A DNA stretch of 37,837 nucleotides from a candidate division CPR2 bacterium GW2011_GWC2_39_35 (lineage in GTDB: Bacteria; Patescibacteriota; CPR2). Position numbers and translations under genes: made by a program. A model generated the notes under the pieces. It had not been told where the DNA came from. It searched no databases and saw only the letters and a program-made list of their open reading frames with translations. The DNA lies in assembly GCA_000995065.1 (NCBI GenBank), contig LBWX01000003.1, positions 233,192 to 271,028 of the forward strand, read 5' to 3'. Position 1 is the stretch's first letter. Each line of letters opens with the position of its first letter. Of the stretch, positions 6,955 to 14,859 are shown piece by piece.

Positions 6955-7484
6955 CAGTACCTCCTTGCCTCGATCTCCCAAGTAACGCTAGATAAATCCC
7001 CATTCTTTACGATATTTAAGTTAACAAGCTCTAAAGGCCTTTTATTATTCTCAACGCCTTTAGTAAATTTTTCGACTTCACTATTTTGACAATCAAAGCT
7101 TCCCTTAAAGATTATAATATCTGCAACATTACCGGCTTGGCTTTTTTCCATTTTGACATTACTCAGACTCAAATTTTTTACAATATTTTGTATATACACT
7201 GCAACGTCTTCCGGGCCTTCTTTGGCAGGGATAACCGTCTCCATCGCCTTGTTCCATACGGCAACACTATCCTTATATTTATCGTGGTTTTCTTTTAAAC
7301 TATTGTAACGCGACTCTGCCGTTTTTGCTTCCCCGTAGTTTTTAATATAGCTATCACTTTCTGCCCTTACCTTATTGTACCCGCCCTCAATTACGAGGTA
7401 ACCAACAAAGATACTCGCGGCGACTATCGCCACATTTGCAATATTTGCATATTTAGCCGGAATTTTTTCGAGTAATTTATCCAT
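6954..7484 (-). CDS. pilO: Pilus assembly protein PilO (cluster A)
   Basis: The 176-residue bitopic protein has a short cytoplasmic N-terminus, one membrane helix (about residues 18-38), a coiled-coil segment and a C-terminal ferredoxin-like domain. PilO pairs with PilN and joins the cytoplasmic PilM ring to the pilus machine. Identification rests on size, topology and position after pilM and pilN; sequence conservation in this family is low. The ATG at 7484 overlaps the pilN stop by 8 bp and is preferred to the ATG at 7517, which would overlap pilN by 41 bp. Confidence 0.8.
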   Translation of the reverse strand: MDKLLEKIPAKYANIANVAIVAASIFVGYLVIEGGYNKVRAESDSYIKNYGEAKTAESRYNSLKENHDKYKDSVAVWNKAMETVIPAKEGPEDVAVYIQNIVKNLSLSNVKMEKSQAGNVADIIIFKGSFDCQNSEVEKFTKGVENNKRPLELVNLNIVKNGDLSSVTWEIEARRY

Positions 7485-8064
7485 TTTGATACGCCCTATT
7501 CTTGTCAAAAGTCGCATTTATTTCAAAATCAACCCTATTTTCTGCATAATTTAAGTTAAAGCTCTTAAGCTCAACATTGCCAAACAAATTAGCGCCATTG
7601 TCTTTGGGATAGCGATACTCGTTAATTAAGGCGACGTAATCCTTGGCTATTTCCACCTCGAGACTATTTACATAACCGGTTAAAACAATTTTTTGCTGTC
7701 TGTCATCCAAGTTCATGCCTTTTATTATGATACTATTTTTAGGAGTAGAAGCAGCAATATGGCTTAAAAGATTTGACATCCGGATATGTTCCACGGACGA
7801 GCGATTAATTATCTCTGTTTTAGCACTGAGATTTCGAATTTCATTTTCAAAATTTCCGTATTCTTTGCTTTTGGCTTCGATTTGGGCAACTTCTGAACTG
7901 ACTTTCTTATTGCTAATCCCTAGATAGATATAAAGCCCTCCGAGAAGCAAGACAAAAAAGGAGAACGACGCCAACACTAAAATTAAGGGAAACTTGACAG
8001 AAATTTTTCGTTCCGGCTTTAGTTCTTCTACATATTCATCTTGGGCAATCAAATTAATAGCCAA
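7477..8064 (-). CDS. pilN: Pilus assembly protein PilN (cluster A)
   Basis: The 195-residue bitopic protein begins AINLIAQDEY, a variant of the INLLP motif that binds PilM. It has a membrane helix at about residues 26-48 and a periplasmic-type domain (NSIIIKGMNLD, KIVLTGYVNSLEV) typical of PilN/Fimbrial assembly family. The start is a TTG at 8064, with GGAGGG 5 nt before it. It lies 19 bp after pilM and overlaps pilO. Confidence 0.88.
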   Translation of the reverse strand: MAINLIAQDEYVEELKPERKISVKFPLILVLASFSFFVLLLGGLYIYLGISNKKVSSEVAQIEAKSKEYGNFENEIRNLSAKTEIINRSSVEHIRMSNLLSHIAASTPKNSIIIKGMNLDDRQQKIVLTGYVNSLEVEIAKDYVALINEYRYPKDNGANLFGNVELKSFNLNYAENRVDFEINATFDKNRAYQNG

Positions 8065-8083
8065 ACAAACCCTCCACTAAAAA

Positions 8084-9094
8084 TTATATCACATAATGTG
8101 ACAGGGCAAGACCTGCTGCCAAAGAAAACTTCGGTGCAGCCGGTATTATAACCTCACCGGGCCGATCGCCGCAATCTATCTTTTTCCATGGGTTAGCGAG
8201 AACAACCTTTTTTAATAAAATTTGAGATAAATAATCGGTTATCTGCGGCGTTAAAGCAACTCCACCAGAAAGGACAACTTCCTCAAAATCTTGAGCCTTA
8301 AATTGCTGTGACTCCATAACACTTCTTAACTCTTTAACAATCGGATCAAGCGACCTTACAATCGCATTATAGATATGCCCATCGAGTTTGCTTTTTTCCA
8401 AACCAAACTTCCGTTTTAACAACTCAGCGTTTTCTTTGGTAATATTCAGGCTACCAGCAATATTATTGGTGACTACTACTCCACCTGTTTGAACAACGTG
8501 TTCCATTTTAAGATTTCCGTTTATTAAAACCAAAAGTAGAGTGTATTGTGCTCCCCCATGGATAACGACAATATTCTTTTGAGGCTCTCCCAGTATTTTT
8601 GCAAGCGCCAATGACTCTGCATCGAAAGCAAGAGGATTCAAGCCTGCCTCTTTCATGACCAACGAGTATTTATTAGAAATATGCCTCGAGACGGCCGCCA
8701 CAAAAATATCTAAATTCCCATGAATATCCCGACCAAGAACATGCCAATCGCAAACCTGATCGTCTTTTAAATCTGGTATATGGTATTTTAGTTCGTATTT
8801 CATGGCAAATTTCAACTCCTCATTTGTCATATATGGAAACTGAAAGATGTCAGAAGAAATTTTGTTGCTGGAAATAGTAGACACAACATTCCGAGTTTTA
8901 AGCTGAGTTTGGGAAATAGCCTGCTGTATTAAACCCACAAGTTTTTTGCGGTCAGCATCAGAATCGCTCTCAGCCAAACCAAAGGGAATATTAAATTCCG
9001 ACAAAGCTACCAAAAAAGGTTTCGGCTTTTTTAAAGCTACTTGAACTATTTTTATTGAGCTGTTTCCAATATCTAAACCAAAGTAATCGTTCAA
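8084..9094 (-). CDS. pilM: Actin-like pilus assembly protein PilM (cluster A)
   Basis: The 336-residue protein has the FtsA/MreB-type nucleotide-binding fold: phosphate-1 motif GLDIGNSSIK at residues 5-14, a second phosphate region near VVIHGGAQYTLLL, and the adenosine motif VVLSGGVALTP near residue 270. PilM binds the N-terminus of PilN at the cytoplasmic face. The start is a TTG at 9094 with GGAGGG 8 nt upstream. It is the first gene of cluster A. The gap to hup holds a terminator and a repeat, and no clear promoter for pilM was found. Confidence 0.92.
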   Translation of the reverse strand: MNDYFGLDIGNSSIKIVQVALKKPKPFLVALSEFNIPFGLAESDSDADRKKLVGLIQQAISQTQLKTRNVVSTISSNKISSDIFQFPYMTNEELKFAMKYELKYHIPDLKDDQVCDWHVLGRDIHGNLDIFVAAVSRHISNKYSLVMKEAGLNPLAFDAESLALAKILGEPQKNIVVIHGGAQYTLLLVLINGNLKMEHVVQTGGVVVTNNIAGSLNITKENAELLKRKFGLEKSKLDGHIYNAIVRSLDPIVKELRSVMESQQFKAQDFEEVVLSGGVALTPQITDYLSQILLKKVVLANPWKKIDCGDRPGEVIIPAAPKFSLAAGLALSHYVI

Positions 9095-9113
9095 ATAAAA
9101 AACCCTCCATTAC

Positions 9114-9251
9114 AATAATAAACAATAAGCGAAGAACAATAAACAGTTTTATCCTTTAGCAGGCTCGCACCCCAAGAAGGGAACGGCCCTGCTTAATACA
9201 AAAGACCCCGCTTACAGGGCCTTTTTGTTCTTTGTTTATTGCTTATTCTTT
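9114..9251 (+). repeat. Intergenic palindromic region with AACAATAAACAG-type repeats
   Basis: The left part (9114-9147) has AATAAACAATAAGC and GAACAATAAACAG. The right part (9227-9251) carries similar words inverted (GTTCTTTGTTTATTGCTTATTC). Between them lie the AGCAGG/CCTGCT pair (9158-9163 with 9187-9192) and the hup terminator. The words resemble the inverted repeats of the four-helix cassette. Confidence 0.55.
9204..9226 (-). terminator. Terminator after hup
   Basis: GACCCCG (9204-9210) and CAGGGCC (9215-9221) pair over 7 bp with wobbles and a 4-nt loop. T-rich tracts follow on both strands, so it may be bidirectional. Confidence 0.65.
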
Positions 9252-9255
9252 TTGA

Positions 9256-9528
9256 TTACCTTACTGCTTCTTTAAGCTTCTTACCGGCTCTAAACCGAGG
9301 CATTTTCATTTCTGGAATGTTTATGTAATCTCCATTTTGAGGATTTCGACCTCTTCTGGCAGCCCTCTTTCCTAAATCGAAAGTTCCAAAACCGGTAATA
9401 GCCACTTTCTCACCCTTAGTAACTTTGTCAGTTATAATGGTTGTCATAGTGTCTAAGAAAGAATCTACGTTTTTCTTTGACATGCCGGTTTCTTTTGATA
9501 ATGCATCTACCAACTGTTGTTTGGTCAT
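9256..9528 (-). CDS. hup: Histone-like DNA-binding protein HU
   Basis: The 90-residue protein is the full HU length. It starts MTKQQLVDALSKETGMSKK and has the conserved GEKVAITGFGTFDLGKRAARRGRNPQ stretch (residues 40-65) and the C-terminal MPRFRAGKKLKEAV. HU dimers bend DNA and organise the nucleoid; the RRGRNPQNG arm enters the minor groove. The ATG at 9528 follows GAGGGG. The gene has its own promoter (9566-9594) and terminator. Confidence 0.97.
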   Translation of the reverse strand: MTKQQLVDALSKETGMSKKNVDSFLDTMTTIITDKVTKGEKVAITGFGTFDLGKRAARRGRNPQNGDYINIPEMKMPRFRAGKKLKEAVR

Positions 9529-9565
9529 TTTTATATCCCCTCTTTAATTAATGTAATGCACTCAA

Positions 9566-9594
9566 ATTATTGCATAAGCTTTTTAGTTGATCAA
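9566..9594 (-). promoter_or_regulatory. Promoter of hup
   Basis: TTGATC (9589-9594) and AATAAT (9566-9571) lie 17 bp apart on the minus strand. TG at -15/-14 (TGCAATAAT) gives an extended -10. Confidence 0.65.
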
Positions 9595-9635
9595 GAGTTT
9601 TTGAATTAAAGATTAAGAAATTATTAAGAAAATTC

Positions 9636-10427
9636 TCAGATCTCTGAGTCTATATCAACTCTCTTTATAGATTTTGCTTTGCCATCCTTACCTATTTCCA
9701 TAAGAACCGATTGAAACCAAACCGGACCCTCGGTAGGATTTTCGTGCTTTTTGGGTAGCGCGGTTAAAAATCTTTGAATTACGATTTCTGCTTTAACGCC
9801 AAGCGAGGTATTTTGCGGCCCCACCATTCCTACATCGGTAACCGCCGCTGTGCCGCCGGGAAGAACTCTGGCGTCGCAGGTAGGCACATGGGTGTGAGTT
9901 CCAATAACCGCCGAAACCTTGCCATCAGCAAATAAACCGAAGGCTACTTTTTCGGAGGTAATGTCGGCATGAAAATCCACAATTTTAATGCTCGCCTGGT
10001 CCCCGATTTTCTTTAAAATTTCCTCTAATTTGTAAAAGGGATTATCGAGATAGGCGTTTAGATAACCTTCTAACCCTAAAAGATTAATGATAGCGATGTT
10101 GCCAAAGGGATTTTTTATTACTTGCCACCCCCGTCCAGGCGTACCGTCCGGATAGTTTGCCGGACGAATCACCGGCACTTTAGGGTCATCTAGAAGCGGC
10201 ATAAATTCCGGTTTTTTCCAGATATGATTTCCGGATGTGAAGAAATCGACGCCAGCGGCCATCATCTCTTTCATAGTATCTTCAGTCATGCCATTACCGG
10301 TAGTGGAATTCTCGCCGTTTGCAATTACAAAATCTATCTGTTCCTTTTTTACAAGGTCAGGCAATATCTTTACAACGGTTTTTCGCCCAATACGAGCCAC
10401 AATGTCACCGATAAATAATATCTTCAT
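9636..10427 (-). CDS. ymdB: YmdB-family metallophosphoesterase
   Basis: The 263-residue protein belongs to the TIGR00282/YmdB family of cyclic-nucleotide phosphodiesterases. All family metal ligands are visible: Asp8 (GDIVARIGR), Glu39-Asn40 (NGENS), Asn67-His68 (GNHIW), His153 (DFHAD), and His178 and His180 (GTHTHVPT). In Bacillus the homologue hydrolyses 2',3'-cAMP-type substrates and affects RNase Y dependent processes. Here the gene directly follows rny with a TAATG overlap, a common arrangement that supports a linked role in RNA metabolism. Confidence 0.95.
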   Translation of the reverse strand: MKILFIGDIVARIGRKTVVKILPDLVKKEQIDFVIANGENSTTGNGMTEDTMKEMMAAGVDFFTSGNHIWKKPEFMPLLDDPKVPVIRPANYPDGTPGRGWQVIKNPFGNIAIINLLGLEGYLNAYLDNPFYKLEEILKKIGDQASIKIVDFHADITSEKVAFGLFADGKVSAVIGTHTHVPTCDARVLPGGTAAVTDVGMVGPQNTSLGVKAEIVIQRFLTALPKKHENPTEGPVWFQSVLMEIGKDGKAKSIKRVDIDSEI

Positions 10428-11956
10428 TATTTTGCGTACTCGATCGCTCGAGTTTCCCTAATTACGTTTACCTTAATCTGGCCCGGATATTTGAGGTCAT
10501 TCTCAATCTTATCGGCAATATCGCGAGCTAACTTAGTAGCCTCCAAGTCATCCATATTCTCAGGATTTACAATCACCCTAACTTCTCTTCCTGCTTGAAT
10601 AGCAAAGGATTTTTCAACACCTTCAAAAGCATTTGCAATGGCTTCTAGTTCGCCGAGTCTTTTTACATAATTATCTAGGGAATCCCGTCTTGCGCCCGGC
10701 CTGGCACCAGAAATTGCATCTGCCACCTTAACAATGACCGCCTCGATTGTTTTAAACTCAACTTCTTCGTGATGAGCCTCAATGGCGTGCAAAACTGGCT
10801 CTGGAAGGCTGAATTTTTTGGCAATGTCTCTCGAGATGATAGCGTGAGTACCCGTAATTTCCTGATCCACAGCCTTACCAATGTCATGAAGGATTCCGGC
10901 GACTTTAGCCACTTTAACATCAGCCTTAACTTCTGCCGCAATTGCCGCGGCAATTTTAGAAGTTTCGATGGAGTGACGAAGCACATTCTGCGCGTAAGAA
11001 GTTCGATATTTTAGTCTTCCTAAGATTTTGACGATTTCTGGAGACAAACCATTAACTCCAGCTTCATAAACTGCTTGTTCACCGGCTTCTTTGATACTTT
11101 TATCAATTTCTTTTTCGCACTTTCCAACCATTTCTTCGATTCTAGATGGATGGATTCGACCATCTTGTAAGAGTTTTTCCAGGGAAAGTTTGGCAACGGC
11201 TCGCCTCACCGGGTCAAATCCGGAAATAACAATGGTTTCCGGCGTGTCATCAACGATGATATCGCAGCCGGTAGCCCGCTCTATTGCATGAATATTTCGT
11301 CCTTCACGGCCGATAATTCTACCTTTCATTTCATCACTTGGTAAGGCAACCGTAGAAATAGTTGTTTCCGCCGTAAAGTCCTGGGCAATATGCTGAATGG
11401 CATAAGCTAAGATTTCTCTAGCCTTAGAATCTGCATCTTCTTTAACTTCTTCCTGAACTTTCCTAATCCAGTTAACCATGTCTTCTTTATAATCTTTTTC
11501 TACAAGCTTGAATAATTTTTCTTTGGCCTCTTCTTTGGTGAGTTTTGCCAAACCAACCAAGGTTTCTTCCTGCTTTGTTCTTATAGCCCGGAGCTGGTTT
11601 TTGATGTCCTCAATTTCCGCCCGACTTTTTGTAAGCTCTTCTTTTTTCTTATCAAGTTCATCGTACTTGTTCTCCAAATTCTCTTCTTTCGAAGCAAGTC
11701 TTTCCTCGAGTTTTAATATCTGGTCTCTTCTTTCTTTTTCTTCTTTTTTAGCCGCTTCCGAAATTTTTAGAGCCTCGTCTTTTGCCTCTAGAACAGTGTC
11801 TTTTGCCTTTCTTTTGGCATCTTCAATAAGCTTTGTAGCCTCTGCTTCGGCACCTTTAGCTTCTCTAGTTACTTTAACTTTTCGATAATAATAACCAGAA
11901 ACCGAGCCAGCTAAAGCGCCCCCAGCTAGAAGCACAATAAGTGTTACTGGGTTCAT
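10427..11956 (-). CDS. rny: Ribonuclease Y
   Basis: The 509-residue endoribonuclease starts mRNA decay at the membrane. It has an N-terminal membrane helix (about 3-22), a long charged coiled coil (about 30-190), a KH domain (GRIIGREGRNIHAIE) and an HD domain with the metal-binding His357-Asp358 (GILHDIGKA). The RNase Y C-terminal end VIRETRAIEYAK is present. The length fits the family (about 510-520). AGAGG precedes the ATG at 11956 by 7 nt. It is co-transcribed with ymdB. The leader upstream has an inverted repeat that might matter for regulation. Confidence 0.97.
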   Translation of the reverse strand: MNPVTLIVLLAGGALAGSVSGYYYRKVKVTREAKGAEAEATKLIEDAKRKAKDTVLEAKDEALKISEAAKKEEKERRDQILKLEERLASKEENLENKYDELDKKKEELTKSRAEIEDIKNQLRAIRTKQEETLVGLAKLTKEEAKEKLFKLVEKDYKEDMVNWIRKVQEEVKEDADSKAREILAYAIQHIAQDFTAETTISTVALPSDEMKGRIIGREGRNIHAIERATGCDIIVDDTPETIVISGFDPVRRAVAKLSLEKLLQDGRIHPSRIEEMVGKCEKEIDKSIKEAGEQAVYEAGVNGLSPEIVKILGRLKYRTSYAQNVLRHSIETSKIAAAIAAEVKADVKVAKVAGILHDIGKAVDQEITGTHAIISRDIAKKFSLPEPVLHAIEAHHEEVEFKTIEAVIVKVADAISGARPGARRDSLDNYVKRLGELEAIANAFEGVEKSFAIQAGREVRVIVNPENMDDLEATKLARDIADKIENDLKYPGQIKVNVIRETRAIEYAK

Positions 11957-12144
11957 CTTTACCTCTTTCTTGTCTATTAGATCAGGTCATCCGCTTTTAT
12001 AAGTAAAAAGCTAGAAATAGGTATTTGATTTTCTATATGAGTAAAAAAGCTTTATAACCTGATCGTCCGGCTTAGCCGGAAAATTAATTACTAAATAATA
12101 ATATACGTCTCAAATTTATCATTTTTTAGCCCGAAAAGCAAGAA
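11957..12144 (-). promoter_or_regulatory. Leader and possible promoter region of rny
   Basis: This 188-bp AT-rich gap contains GATCAGGT (11980-11987) and its inverted copy ACCTGATC about 70 bp apart, plus a perfect hairpin CCGGC-TTA-GCCGG at about 12068-12080. A possible promoter is TTGAGA, 17 bp, TAATTA on the minus strand upstream of these. The long paired leader could fold in the rny transcript. No known riboswitch was recognised. Confidence 0.35.
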
Positions 12145-12519
12145 TTAAATATTGATATTTGGTTCTCTGTCGTAAAAAGGTAAAATCGGAGTCTTAGAAT
12201 CATCTTTAAGTTTCTTAAGGCCCTCTTTTAGGAGTTCGCTGGGATCACTAATCCCTTTAATCCCCGCAATTGGCAAATCTAGAGCAAATGATAAGGCATT
12301 GGCTATAGATACTGCTACTCGTAATCCGGTAAACGGCCCGGGACCGGAATAAACAATAATTCCTTCTAACTCCTTGGGATTTACCATTTTTGTAACTTCT
12401 AAAAACAAATCCGGTCTCTTTGCCGGCTCGAAAAAAATTTCTTTAGTATCGAGGTATTCCCCACCCTTAACAGTTCCGATGAAAGTTTTTTGATTATTTA
12501 CCACCAAGACTAAGATCAT
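12145..12519 (-). CDS. tsaB: Short TsaB-like t6A synthesis protein
   Basis: The 124-residue protein matches the first half of TsaB/YeaZ: ILVLVVNNQK at the start, IIVYSGPGPFTGLRVAVSIANALSFAL in the middle (the GPGSFTGLR signature) and IAGIKGIS after it. TsaB is usually about 210-230 residues; here the second subdomain is nearly missing, but the end (PILPFYDREP) still resembles the family C-terminus, so this looks like internal shortening rather than a simple break. TsaB is the dimer partner of TsaD in making threonylcarbamoyl-adenosine on tRNA. The ATG at 12519 has GGAG 6 nt upstream and is preferred to TTG 12558. tsaE lies next upstream. Confidence 0.8.
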   Translation of the reverse strand: MILVLVVNNQKTFIGTVKGGEYLDTKEIFFEPAKRPDLFLEVTKMVNPKELEGIIVYSGPGPFTGLRVAVSIANALSFALDLPIAGIKGISDPSELLKEGLKKLKDDSKTPILPFYDREPNINI

Positions 12520-12593
12520 TAGTTGCTCCAATATAATTTTAACAAAATACTTAGACAAAATAAATTTCTAATTGCTCTAATGCCTAACCTGTC

Positions 12594-12717
12594 TCGCCTT
12601 TGGCTTGCCAAGGCGGATCAAATCCCAATGCTTAAATGACCAATTTGTTAAGAGTATTTAGCATTTGTTGTTTTGTTAATTGGTTTTTTATTAGGTTAAT
12701 TAGGAATTAGGAATTTT
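12594..12717 (+). repeat. Dispersed repeat remnants upstream of tsaB
   Basis: A hairpin CGCCTTTGGC...GCCAAGGCG (about 12595-12614, one bulge) is followed by AT-rich text with TTAATTAGGAATTAGGAATT. A related stretch (ATTAGGAATCAGGAATTTGG) occurs upstream of pilB near 16107-16126. The end of tsaE overlaps the right edge. Confidence 0.45.
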
Positions 12718-13166
12718 CTAATAATTTCCTCACCCTTCTCTCCAACCCCCTCTATCTCTATTTCCCTCTTGTTTTCATCCAGATAGGTAAATTTGATCTC
12801 GATTCTTTGCTCCGGTAGTAATTCTTTTAACACCTGAGGCCATTCCACAATTACCACCGTTTTGTCACTTTTGATACTCTCTAAAAATTCCATTTCCGCA
12901 ATATCTCCGCCACCCAAGCGGTAGAAATCATAATGAAAAACCGTTAGTGAATCACGTCCTTTATAAACTTGTTCTATTGTAAAAGTAGGGCTCGTGACCT
13001 CGGCTTCTACCCCCAAACCCAAAGCTAATCCCTTGGAAAAAGTGGTTTTGCCGCCGCCAAGATCGCCCTCAAGAAGAATTATTTCTCCGCCTTTAAGCAG
13101 CAGTCCAAGCTTCCGACCAAGGTCAATCGTTTCATTATCGTTTTTAGTTATATATTTTTTCTTCAA
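12696..13166 (-). CDS. tsaE: tRNA t6A synthesis ATPase TsaE
   Basis: The 156-residue P-loop ATPase has Walker A GDLGGGKTTF at residues 34-43, TSPTF at 58-62, HYDFYR at 78-83 and the VEWP motif at 108-110, all diagnostic of TsaE (YjeE). It works with TsaB and TsaD to make t6A37 in tRNAs that read ANN codons. The start is a TTG at 13166 with AGGGG 6 nt before it, overlapping the end of the lamin-tail gene by 23 bp. The C-terminus is slightly longer than usual and acidic. Confidence 0.95.
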   Translation of the reverse strand: MKKKYITKNDNETIDLGRKLGLLLKGGEIILLEGDLGGGKTTFSKGLALGLGVEAEVTSPTFTIEQVYKGRDSLTVFHYDFYRLGGGDIAEMEFLESIKSDKTVVIVEWPQVLKELLPEQRIEIKFTYLDENKREIEIEGVGEKGEEIIRKFLIPN

Positions 13167-14412
13167 TGTCGCCCCTGTTTATGTAGGCCAAGTAGCCGCT
13201 AGCCAGCACCACTCCTCCTAAGACAAAGAGTATACCTAAATTATCGCCTTTTTTTAAGTCTTTTTCTCCCAGATCATCCTCTGGTTCAGTTGATGCGCCT
13301 AAAACTTCGGCTTTTTTAGAAGTACTTTTACTCGAAGTACTAGTTTTTTTAGCCTTCGAGCTAGTGGAGCTAGCAGATGTCTTAGGCTTTGTCTGCTTTG
13401 TACTGGTAGTCTTTTTAGATGTCGATGAAACAGCAGCATCTAATGAGGCTTCTTTTTCTGTTACCTCTTCTTTAATATTGATGCTGCCTTTAGTCACTTT
13501 TTTAGTCCAAACCCAACTTTCATCGAAAAAAGCAAAACTTAAGCCGCTTTCTGTATCGCCATAGTCCGGGCTTGAACTAATTTCTGATCCGGCAGTATTT
13601 CTTAAGATAAGCTCATCACCATCATTATTAAGAGCAATTTTAGTAAGCGAGTTATTTAAAACTAAATAACCGTTTGGGCTAATCTTAGTTTGAGGCTGCA
13701 TAATAAATTTGTTCACAGAGCCTCTTTTATCCTCCAAACTCCAGCCGCTAATGTCTACTTCAAAGTTATTTGGATTAAATAATTCTACCCACTCATCCTT
13801 GCTTTCCGATTCGGTTGATAATGGATCGGGATACACTTCGTTTATTAAAACCTGGCTATCTTGGTTATGATCAGTTGACGTTGTTACGTTTTGCTCTGGA
13901 ACATTTTCAGTTTCAATCTGAAAATCATTAGCATTATTATCAGTATCAATATTATCCTTTCTAGAAAGGATTTGATCTTTAAGAAGAGGCACAGCAGCTT
14001 GAGTCTCAAAGTCCGAAGCCTTCCCAAAACCCACTTTATCCACCACATTTTTGGCTCTGTCATAAAGAACTATAGTATTATCAGACGCCATCGAATTTTT
14101 AGTAGAGTATTTTAAACTTTCATAGGCTGACTGAGGATGAGAAATCGTTAAATAATCATCTGGGTTTATAATTTGAGCAGTAAAAGCCGAAACTAAAGTA
14201 TATTCCGTGCCCGAGGCCGCTTTTTTGGTTAGCCTGAAACCTTCTATGGAAATTGGAGCCAAAGTCGGATTATAAAGAATTACATATTCGTCGTATGCCG
14301 ATTCGCCGCCAATTCTAATCTCCGAAATTACAAGATGATTTGCCGGCTCGGCACTAGCCATATTAATGGCACCAAATAGCAATAGGAAGGGAAAAATAAG
14401 CATTTTTAGCAT
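13144..14412 (-). CDS. Surface protein with two lamin-tail domains
   Basis: The 422-residue secreted protein has a signal peptide (MLKMLIFPFLLLFGAINMASA), two lamin-tail (LTD) immunoglobulin-like domains (about residues 25-140 and 185-300; motifs VISEIRIGG..YDEYVILYNP and LINEVYPDP..DEWVELFNP), a Ser/Thr/Lys-rich linker (about 325-385) and a C-terminal membrane helix (GILFVLGGVVLASGYLAYI). The linker is typical of an extended, possibly glycosylated stalk. The protein is likely displayed on the cell surface. The ATG at 14412 is chosen because it begins the signal peptide; an ATG at 14430 is in frame. Neither has a ribosome site. LTD proteins may bind DNA or other ligands, but the ligand is unknown. 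Confidence 0.85.
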   Translation of the reverse strand: MLKMLIFPFLLLFGAINMASAEPANHLVISEIRIGGESAYDEYVILYNPTLAPISIEGFRLTKKAASGTEYTLVSAFTAQIINPDDYLTISHPQSAYESLKYSTKNSMASDNTIVLYDRAKNVVDKVGFGKASDFETQAAVPLLKDQILSRKDNIDTDNNANDFQIETENVPEQNVTTSTDHNQDSQVLINEVYPDPLSTESESKDEWVELFNPNNFEVDISGWSLEDKRGSVNKFIMQPQTKISPNGYLVLNNSLTKIALNNDGDELILRNTAGSEISSSPDYGDTESGLSFAFFDESWVWTKKVTKGSINIKEEVTEKEASLDAAVSSTSKKTTSTKQTKPKTSASSTSSKAKKTSTSSKSTSKKAEVLGASTEPEDDLGEKDLKKGDNLGILFVLGGVVLASGYLAYINRGDIEEKIYN

Positions 14413-14859
14413 GATATTAATATAACACATAACAGTGCTATCATTGCAATAGAATTTTGCTTTATATGGACATTTATTTGCATAAATGAACGTAAAACCA
14501 GTGATTGATAACCCCGCAGAAAACTGACAAGGTGTCTTAAGAGGGTATAGCTTCTATTTCACACAGCAAAGCTGCGATGAATAGGCCCACAGAGATTAAA
14601 AGGAGCCCCTGCGCACCACCTTTTATCACATCATCACGTCTATTTTAAAATGATAAAATTGCTACGATCGTAGAAATTACGTCATCTTAAAGGTCGGCAT
14701 GAGAAATTTTAGAGCTTTCTGTTAACTGCTATCCGTTTACTGTTAGCTTTAGGGATGCCACCACGCTATCTCCATCTGCAACAACACCTCGCCCTAACCC
14801 CTTCCTTAAAGGAGAGGAAAATAAAACCCATTAGCCTATTCGCATATCAGCTCATTAGC
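14413..14859. other. Gene-free 447-bp region between queA and the lamin-tail gene
   Basis: No gene is supported here. Visible structure: complementary pairs TGATAA/TTATCA (14506-14511, 14623-14628) and AAGGTG/CACCTT (14529-14534, 14617-14622); an imperfect 14-bp hairpin at 14554-14584; a perfect 12-bp palindrome CTACGATCGTAG (14662-14673); an AACTG/AACAG-type repeat at 14717-14750; and a repeat-like stretch CGCCCTAACCCCTTCC..GGAGAGG near 14790-14818. It may hold a structured RNA or only decayed repeats. Confidence 0.5.
14419..14449 (-). promoter_or_regulatory. Possible promoter for a leaderless lamin-tail transcript
   Basis: TTGCAA (14444-14449) and TATATT (14419-14424) are 19 bp apart on the minus strand. 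The -10 box ends 6 bp before the ATG at 14412, so transcription would begin at or near that codon. The -35 spacing is long, so the call is weak. Confidence 0.35.

Noticed and set aside
9114-9251. CRISPR array
   Set aside because: The repeated words are irregular, short and inverted, with no constant spacer length; no cas genes are present anywhere in the window.
10675-10986. Open frame inside rny in another frame, and several plus-strand frames opposite rny and ruvB
   Set aside because: The composition is that of out-of-frame shadows, and the strand is already occupied by unmistakable genes.
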